Positions 58,756-64,000 of a stretch of 64,000 nt of DNA are shown one piece after another; the stretch's first letter is position 1, and the number at the start of each line of letters is the position of its first letter. The DNA lies in the NCBI GenBank assembly GCA_944322965.1, contig CALUQR010000005.1, positions 58,488-122,487 on the forward strand, in the 5' to 3' direction. The notes beneath the pieces were generated by a model. It ran no database searches. It saw only the letters and a list, made by a program, of their open reading frames with translations, and had not been told where the DNA came from. The DNA comes from Vulcanimicrobiota bacterium. GTDB taxonomy: Bacteria; Vulcanimicrobiota; Xenobia; Xenobiales; Xenobiaceae. The position numbers and the translations under genes were made by a program.

Positions 58756-60606
58756 ATGAAGAAGAGTTTAGTAATCTATTGGGGGATGATCTGCTGGTTA
58801 CTCTGGGGCTTAGCTTTGGGAGTTAGGGCCCAGGAGGTCCGGATCTTCAATTTAGACGGCCAGCGCTACGCCTTGCCCGCTCGGGAGGTCAAGTTAGAGT
58901 CTGGCCCGCAGCTAATGGTTGAGGTAGAGAGTGAGGAAGCTCAGAACTTAATCGCCCAGTCGGGGCGGCGTTTCAGTTGGTCGGCTAGCGGCGAGACTTT
59001 GATGGTCTTCTCTGGCCAGCGTTACTGGACTTATTCTCTGGGTGACGGCTCCTTGCGCACGTCGGAAGGGCAGACTTTAGAGGCCGCCGGGGGCGCCTCC
59101 TTAGCAGAGGGGAAGCGCTTTTTAAGTCCCGCCCTCTTCTTACAATTATTAGATTTAGAGCCCAACCTCCCCGCCTCAGATTTAGCTGAGAGCCAGGGTG
59201 AAGTTAAGTTGAGTCACAGGGTGGGGGCGCCCCAAATAGAGCATACCAACCAGGGGCAGCGCTTAGTGTGGGCTATAGACTCTCGCCCTCGCTGGACCTC
59301 TAAGATAGAGGGCAACCGCTTAGAGTTAGAATTTGAGAATACGCGCTGGAGCGAGGCTACTCCCAATATGCATATCGGCCACTTGCGTTTAGAGACGGAG
59401 GCAGGCGGTACGGAGGAGGCCCCCAGCTTAAAGATTAAGTGCGCCTTGCCCGCTTATTGGCAGCCTCTCTTGCGTTCCGCGCTCGATCCTAAGCGCCTCC
59501 AGGTGGCGGTCGTCCCCGACTTTGGCTCTGAGCCTAGCGCGGAGCCTTCGCAATTGAAGATGATCGCCTCCCAAGGGGGCGAGTCCTTAGAGGAGAGTCC
59601 CGTAGGGGCGGCCTTAGAGTCTACGCTCACCCAGCGCTCCCAGTTGGGCGAGGGGCTGACTTTAGAGGGGACTAACCCCTTCCGCTATTTCTGGAGCTAC
59701 TGTCCCCAGTGTCACAAGTTGGTAGTCGACTTAGATAACGTCCTCTTTGGGGAGCATATCCAAGCCCCGCGCAGTCGGGAGGGCCAATTTGAAGAGGCCA
59801 AGCTGAGCCAGATCGGTACGGCCGACCATCCCATCACCCGCTTAGAGCTGACCGTCTCCCCCTTGACCTCCTTTACCTTCTCGGAGGGCGAGGGCGAGGA
59901 GTTGTGCGCGCTGTGGTTGGCGCCCGAGCTCAAGTCTCCTCAGGAGGCGGCTCAGGCGGAGGTAGCCTTACACGGCGCGGGGCGGACCGCGGGTTACGTA
60001 GAGGAGCGGGGGATTATCGTTATCGATCCCGGCCACGGGGGCGGCGATCCCGGTTGTTACAGTCGCCACTTGGGGATCTACGAAAAGGAGATTACCTTAG
60101 ACGTGGCCCATCGCCTGCGTCAGATCTTAGAGGCCGACGGTTGGAAGGTAGTTATGACTCGGGAGACGGATCGCGACGTCAGTTGGTTAGGTTCCCCCGA
60201 CTTAGTGGAGTTGCAAGCTCGCTGCGACGTAGCTAACGCTATCCAGGCCGACTACTTTATTAGTCTCCACTGTAATGCCAGCACTTCTTCCGCCCCCAAT
60301 GGCTCTTCTATCTACTGGTATAAGCCCGAAGATCGCGATTTGGCTAGAGCCTTAGAAGACTGCCTCAACGGTTTGGGTTTTTATCAGATCGGCATGTTGC
60401 GCGATAGTTTTTATATTTTGCGCCACACCGATATGCCGGCCGTCTTGGTGGAGATGGCTTACTTAACTAATTATGCCGACGGTTTGAAGTTGGCCGATCA
60501 GAATTATCGTCAGAATATTGCCGAAGAGTTGGCCCAGGCTCTGAGCGAGTATGTGGCTAGCTCCGCTTCTAGTTTAGGTCGGCGTCAAGCGCGCCGCCAG
60601 CGCTAA
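58756..60606 (+). CDS. N-acetylmuramoyl-L-alanine amidase with large N-terminal region
   Basis: A signal peptide (residues about 5-26) precedes a copper-amine-oxidase-N-like beta domain (about 30-135) and an AMIN-like beta region (about 150-390). The C-terminal Amidase_3 domain (about 420-600) has the zinc ligands in IDPGHGGGDPG (His), GIYEKEITLDVA (Glu) and FISLHCNAS (His), and the catalytic Glu in PAVLVEMAYLTN. It cleaves peptide stems from peptidoglycan in the wall or periplasm. Start ATG 58756 is preferred over a TTG 9 nt upstream. Confidence 0.93.
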   Translation: MKKSLVIYWGMICWLLWGLALGVRAQEVRIFNLDGQRYALPAREVKLESGPQLMVEVESEEAQNLIAQSGRRFSWSASGETLMVFSGQRYWTYSLGDGSLRTSEGQTLEAAGGASLAEGKRFLSPALFLQLLDLEPNLPASDLAESQGEVKLSHRVGAPQIEHTNQGQRLVWAIDSRPRWTSKIEGNRLELEFENTRWSEATPNMHIGHLRLETEAGGTEEAPSLKIKCALPAYWQPLLRSALDPKRLQVAVVPDFGSEPSAEPSQLKMIASQGGESLEESPVGAALESTLTQRSQLGEGLTLEGTNPFRYFWSYCPQCHKLVVDLDNVLFGEHIQAPRSREGQFEEAKLSQIGTADHPITRLELTVSPLTSFTFSEGEGEELCALWLAPELKSPQEAAQAEVALHGAGRTAGYVEERGIIVIDPGHGGGDPGCYSRHLGIYEKEITLDVAHRLRQILEADGWKVVMTRETDRDVSWLGSPDLVELQARCDVANAIQADYFISLHCNASTSSAPNGSSIYWYKPEDRDLARALEDCLNGLGFYQIGMLRDSFYILRHTDMPAVLVEMAYLTNYADGLKLADQNYRQNIAEELAQALSEYVASSASSLGRRQARRQR

Positions 60607-60622
60607 ACTTGGCCTCTAGGCC

Positions 60623-60651
60623 TTGTCAGGCTGCAGGCCTTGTGCTAGAAT
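60623..60651 (+). promoter_or_regulatory. Promoter of rpmE
   Basis: TTGTCA (60623-60628) and TAGAAT (60646-60651) are 17 nt apart. This leaves a leader of about 95 nt before the GTG start, long enough for ribosomal-protein autoregulation, though I do not recognise the motif. Confidence 0.7.
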
Positions 60652-60751
60652 ATGCACCGTTCATGTTCGGTTGGCATGGACTGGCACCAATTAAGTGGCC
60701 CTGATTCCAGCGCATGGCGCCGTATGAGGGGTATAGTTCGAGGGTAAAAAC

Positions 60752-60955
60752 GTGAAAGCAAATACTCATCCGAAGTTGTACGTGACGACCATTCGTTGTT
60801 CTTGCGGCAACACTTTTGAGACCCTGGCTACCGTAGAAGACATGCGCGTTGAAATTTGCAGCGCTTGCCATCCCTTCTACACTGGCAAGCAGCGCGTCGT
60901 AGCTCGCGAGGGTCGGGTTGAGAAGTTCCGTCAGCGCTATAAGATCAAAGATTAG
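60752..60955 (+). CDS. rpmE: Ribosomal protein L31 (zinc-binding form)
   Basis: A 67-residue large-subunit protein of the C+ type: CSCGNTF and CSACHPFYTGKQ provide the four zinc ligands (CxC...CxxC). The start is GTG, with GAGGGT 6 nt upstream. It is followed by prfA, prmC and nusB; rpmE-prfA-prmC is a common order. Confidence 0.96.
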   Translation: MKANTHPKLYVTTIRCSCGNTFETLATVEDMRVEICSACHPFYTGKQRVVAREGRVEKFRQRYKIKD

Positions 60956-61114
60956 TAGACTTCTTAGCTGGCCGGATTTTAGAAATCGGGCCAGTTTTCG
61001 TGAGTGGCGTTTCTAGGGGTTTTCCTGGGGGCGCTTTCTCTATATTAGAGGGGATGTAGCGCTAAGGGGGCGGAGCGGGGGGAGTTCTTAGGTATTTTAA
61101 GGGAGTTAGGTTAG

Positions 61115-62197
61115 ATGCTCGATTTAAGTAGACTCAAGGAGATGGAGCGGCGCTTTGAGGAGTTGGAACATAGTCTCTGTAACCCTGAGGTGCTGAGCAA
61201 TCCCGCGGAGTATCAGAAGCTCTCCAAAGAGCGCAAGTCGATTGAGGAAGTGGCCCGCCGCTCTAAAGAGTTGGGGGAGACGGTAGAGCATATTGCGGAA
61301 AATCAGAAAGCTTTGACCCACGAGAGCGATAACGAGATGCGCGAGCTCTACCGGGCGGAGATTGAGGAGTTGGAGGCTAGGCGTCTGCAATTGGAGGACG
61401 AGCTTACAAAATTGCTCTTACCTCGGGATCCTTACGCCGGTCGCAACGTAATCGTAGAGATTAGGCCGGCCGCGGGTGGGGAGGAGTCGGCGCTTTTCGC
61501 TCAGGAGCTCTTCCGGATGTACCTTTACTATGCGGAGCGCATGGGTTGGAAGACGGAGATCCTCTCCCGTCAGGATACCGACTTAGGGGGCATGAAAGAG
61601 GTCAGTTTCTCTATCCAAGGTCACGACGTCTACCAGCATATGAAGTATGAGAGCGGCGTCCATCGCGTCCAGCGCGTGCCCGCCACTGAGGCTTCGGGGC
61701 GCATCCACACCTCTACGGTGACGGTGGCCGTCTTGCCCGAGGTGGACGACGTCGACGAAGTGCCCATTAACGAGAAGGATTTGCGCATCGATACCTACCG
61801 CTCTTCGGGGGCCGGCGGTCAGCACGTCAATAAGACAGAGTCCGCCATCCGCATTACCCACTTGCCTACGGGGATCGTCGTCACCTGTCAAGACGAGCGC
61901 TCCCAGCGCCAGAACCGCGAGAAGGCGATCCGCATCTTGCAAGCTAAGCTCTTAGAGATCGAGCGTCAGAAGGCGGAGGATGAGATTACCTCTAGCCGCC
62001 GCTCTCAGGTGGGGGCGGGCGACCGTTCGGAGAAGATTCGCACTTACAATTTCCCCCAGAGTCGTCTGACCGACCATCGCATAGGCTTTAGCGTCCACAA
62101 TTTGAGCGCGGTCATGGAGGGCGATTTGGAGGATGTCATTAAGGCTCTCATTGAGAATGAGCAGCGCGAATTGATGGAGAAGCTGGGTCAAGAGTGA
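61115..62197 (+). CDS. prfA: Peptide chain release factor 1
   Basis: RF1 terminates translation at UAA and UAG. The GGQ motif that triggers peptide release is in [17 protein letters not shown], followed by [17 protein letters not shown]. The stop-codon-reading tripeptide region (PxT-like) is in [18 protein letters not shown], where PAT distinguishes RF1 from RF2 (SPF). The 360 residues are standard. It ends overlapping the prmC start. Confidence 0.97.
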   Translation: MLDLSRLKEMERRFEELEHSLCNPEVLSNPAEYQKLSKERKSIEEVARRSKELGETVEHIAENQKALTHESDNEMRELYRAEIEELEARRLQLEDELTKLLLPRDPYAGRNVIVEIRPAAGGEESALFAQELFRMYLYYAERMGWKTEILSRQDTDLGGMKEVSFSIQGHDVYQHMKYESGVHRVQRVPATEASGRIHTSTVTVAVLPEVDDVDEVPINEKDLRIDTYRSSGAGGQHVNKTESAIRITHLPTGIVVTCQDERSQRQNREKAIRILQAKLLEIERQKAEDEITSSRRSQVGAGDRSEKIRTYNFPQSRLTDHRIGFSVHNLSAVMEGDLEDVIKALIENEQRELMEKLGQE

Positions 62198-63054
62198 GGG
62201 CTAGCTGGACTTTGCGGGAGGCGCTGCGGGAGGTGAGGGAGACTTTCCGAGCTCAGCCCGCTTTAGCTCCCCGCGCTCGGCGGGAGGCGGAGATCTTGGT
62301 GGGGGGGCTCTTAGGTTTAGATTACGCCCAGCTCATCTTGGCTGAGGATAGGGTCTTGACCTCTGAGGAGCGGGACTTAGTGGCGGCTGGGAGTAAGCGC
62401 CGCGCGGCGGGCGAGCCTTTAGCTTACATCTTGGGAAAGAGGGAGTTCTATGGCTGGGAATTTCTGGTGGGGCCGGGGGTTCTCATTCCGCGGCCGGAGA
62501 CGGAGACCTTGGTGGATCTGGTCTTGGCCTGGTCCCAGGGGCGGCGGCAGGGACGTATTCTCGACCTTTGTGCGGGCAGCGGTTGCGTGGGCTGGTCTAT
62601 TAAGAAGCTTGCGCCATTTCTTCAGGTCGCGGCCCAGGAATTAGAGGAGGGGGCCCGCGTCTACTTAGAGGCCAATAAGCGCCATTTAGGTTTAGAGGGT
62701 CAGGTCCAAATTTGGGGCGGCGATCTCTTCCAAGAGGTGGAGGGCCGTTTCGATTATATCGTAGCCAACCCCCCTTATATCGGTCGGGAGAGCGGTCTGC
62801 GCCCCCAGGCGGAGGTCGTAGCTTACGAGCCTCCGACGGCTCTCTTTAGCGGGGTCGACGGTTTGGAACTTTTAGAACGTCTAGTGGGGGAGGCTCCGGC
62901 CTATTTGGAGCCCGGGGGCCATTTAGCGGTAGAGATTGGCGGGGACCAGGGGGCGGCGGTGCGCGCCTTTTTTGAGCGGGCTAAGTTCCAGGAGATAGAG
63001 GTCCGGCGCGATCTGGCCGGTTGGGAGCGGGTAGTTAGCGGAGTCTACCTTTAA
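62194..63054 (+). CDS. prmC: Release-factor glutamine methyltransferase
   Basis: PrmC methylates the glutamine of the GGQ motif in RF1/RF2 using SAM. The helical N-terminal domain is followed by the Rossmann fold, with [14 protein letters not shown] (SAM site) and the catalytic NPPY in [11 protein letters not shown]. The start is GTG, overlapping the prfA stop (GTGA), so translation is coupled to that of its substrate. Confidence 0.95.
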   Translation: MRASWTLREALREVRETFRAQPALAPRARREAEILVGGLLGLDYAQLILAEDRVLTSEERDLVAAGSKRRAAGEPLAYILGKREFYGWEFLVGPGVLIPRPETETLVDLVLAWSQGRRQGRILDLCAGSGCVGWSIKKLAPFLQVAAQELEEGARVYLEANKRHLGLEGQVQIWGGDLFQEVEGRFDYIVANPPYIGRESGLRPQAEVVAYEPPTALFSGVDGLELLERLVGEAPAYLEPGGHLAVEIGGDQGAAVRAFFERAKFQEIEVRRDLAGWERVVSGVYL

Positions 63055-63142
63055 GAGCAGGCGATTTGCGGCCTCTGCCGTAATGAGAGCATGTTTAATT
63101 TAGCTAGTTAGGTCTTTGACAAGTTTAGGGTGGTTAGTAGTG

Positions 63143-63796
63143 ATGGTCAGTGAGAGTGAGATGTTGGGGGAGAGCTGTTTAGTAGCGGCTAAGATGCGCG
63201 ACGAGTATGAGAAGGAGGGCGGCTTTACCTCCAAGGGGTGGGCGGACGACTCTATCCGGTACCGCTCCGACTTGCGCGAGCCTTATCGGCGGGCCCTCTT
63301 TTTAGCGATGCAAGCTCTCTATGAGTGGGAGAGCAATTTCCAAGATTGCGTTTACGGCGCCCCCGGTTATAGCGATCTGCGCAATACGATCTTGGGGGAC
63401 GTCCTCTATTACGAGCAGGACGGGGTTTTGCGCGGCGAGGTGCGCCGCCTCTTCGACGGGGTTTTAGCCAACTTAGAGCGGGTCGACGAGCTCTTACAGG
63501 AGCGCATCACTTGCAATTGGCAGGTCGACCGTCTGGCTAGGGTAGAGCGCAGTCTGATGCGTTTAGGGATCTATGAGTTGGCGGTAGCCCCGGCGGAGGT
63601 AGAGCGCAAACTCTCTAAGGTTATTAAGATCTGCGCCGACCTGGCGGGCGAGTATGCTACCGACCGCTCTATGAATTTTGTCTACGGGGTCCTGAGCGAA
63701 GTGCGCAAAGCCCAAAAGACGGAGAGCGCCCCCGCCACTGAAGCCCCTTCCGCTGAGGCGCCCCCCGCGGAGTCCACTCCCAGCGCCGGACCTTAA
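63143..63796 (+). CDS. nusB: Transcription antitermination factor NusB family protein
   Basis: NusB pairs with S10 (NusE) to bind boxA RNA and support rRNA antitermination. Family features are RRALFLAMQALYEWE and LARVERSLMRLGIYELA, then KVIKICADLAGEYATDRSMNFVYGVL. It has extra residues at both ends: a charged N-terminus of about 45 residues and a Pro/Ala/Glu tail of about 25. The ATG at 63143 is preferred; a TTG 27 nt upstream is part of a TTGACA sequence. Confidence 0.87.
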   Translation: MVSESEMLGESCLVAAKMRDEYEKEGGFTSKGWADDSIRYRSDLREPYRRALFLAMQALYEWESNFQDCVYGAPGYSDLRNTILGDVLYYEQDGVLRGEVRRLFDGVLANLERVDELLQERITCNWQVDRLARVERSLMRLGIYELAVAPAEVERKLSKVIKICADLAGEYATDRSMNFVYGVLSEVRKAQKTESAPATEAPSAEAPPAESTPSAGP

Positions 63797-63802
63797 CCTT
63801 TT

Positions 63803-64000
63803 ATCGACTCTACCTCCAGTCGGCGCTTAAGTTGCGGCCTCGCCAGTAACTTATAAATCACGCCGCTGAGAGCGAAAACCTATCTCTCCATCGACCCTAA
63901 CTCTAGTTGGCGCTTAAGTTGCGGCTCCGCCAGTAACTCATGAACACGCCGCTTAGAGTGAGAACCTATCCCTCCCTGAACCCTACCTCCAGTTGGCGCC
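63803..64000. repeat. Tandem array of 86-87 bp units, continuing beyond the window
   Basis: The segment GGCGCTTAAGTTGCGG starts at 63822 and recurs at 63909; the third copy begins at 63995 (GGCGCC) and is cut by the window end. Shared pieces include CGCCAGTAACT and CGCCGCT, then GAGAACCTATC-like. Units are about 85 percent alike by eye. No reading frame or tRNA is seen in it. Confidence 0.75.

Noticed and set aside
63116..63142. TTG start extending the nusB product by nine residues
   Set aside because: The TTG is part of TTGACA and lacks a suitably placed ribosome binding site; the ATG at 63143 is better.

Overview
The window is a stretch of a moderately GC-rich bacterial chromosome, densely packed with genes on both strands. 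Several blocks look like those of Gram-positive and related (Terrabacteria-type) lineages: rlmB followed by a SigH-like sigma factor, rpmE-prfA-prmC-nusB, and an FtsW-like gene coupled to a PbpA-like penicillin-binding protein. A LolA-like exported protein and a PilT pair would suit a cell with an outer membrane and type IV pili. Leucine codon TTA is very frequent despite the GC content. I infer an uncultivated or little-studied lineage, perhaps near Vulcanimicrobiota/Eremiobacterota or Armatimonadota, but the sequence alone does not settle this.

Layout. 1-6514: cell-wall synthesis (FtsW/RodA-like and penicillin-binding protein), serC, and an RCK/universal-stress fusion protein next to a CPA2-type antiporter. 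6599-13398: an accessory block of unrecognised proteins. Two proteins (6599 and 11500) share a duplicated helical domain. They flank two charged, glycine-rich proteins (7630 and 10172) that share N- and C-terminal modules; the first also carries about a dozen 11-residue repeats. 13569-15809: pilT and a degenerate pilT paralogue. 15930-22904: serS, a threonylcarbamoyl-AMP synthase homologue, a subtilase, cysS, rlmB, a candidate structured RNA, a SigH-like sigma factor and tRNA-Thr. 22883-31579: membrane, hypothetical, GNAT, inositol-phosphatase and M29 peptidase genes, mostly on the minus strand, with an H-lectin-like exported protein and a formiminoglutamase-like gene on the plus strand. 31731-35402: the lower histidine-degradation pathway (N-formylglutamate hydrolase-like, glutamate formimidoyltransferase, HutI, cyclodeaminase). 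35440-41004: Nif3-like, VanZ-like, ahcY, a zinc-ribbon membrane protein and a YgiQ-type radical SAM protein. 40970-43670: LolA-like, FecR-like and small membrane proteins.

43678-55741 is the most unusual part. Two copies of tRNA-Arg(ACG), each with promoter and terminator, lie 2,142 bp apart as direct repeats and enclose a subtilase gene. Three intergenic arrays (about 43850-44340, 45992-46318 and 51878-52470) hold tandem 7-bp repeats of the form AATKCGK. These alternate with a conserved 70-80 bp core and GC-rich hairpins at a period of 113-117 bp. Between the arrays are an endonuclease/exonuclease/phosphatase lipoprotein, a protein with an HExxH motif, an ECF-S-like membrane protein, an exported nitroreductase-like protein and a stand-alone 5'-3' exonuclease. 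A close paralogue of the subtilase, at 54430-55741, is broken by a 1-nt frameshift.

56015-64000: ung, a nitroreductase, a cupin, initiator tRNA-Met, a stand-alone FtsH extracellular-type domain, a cell-wall amidase, rpmE, prfA, prmC and nusB. The window ends inside a tandem array of 86-87 bp units that continues past the edge.
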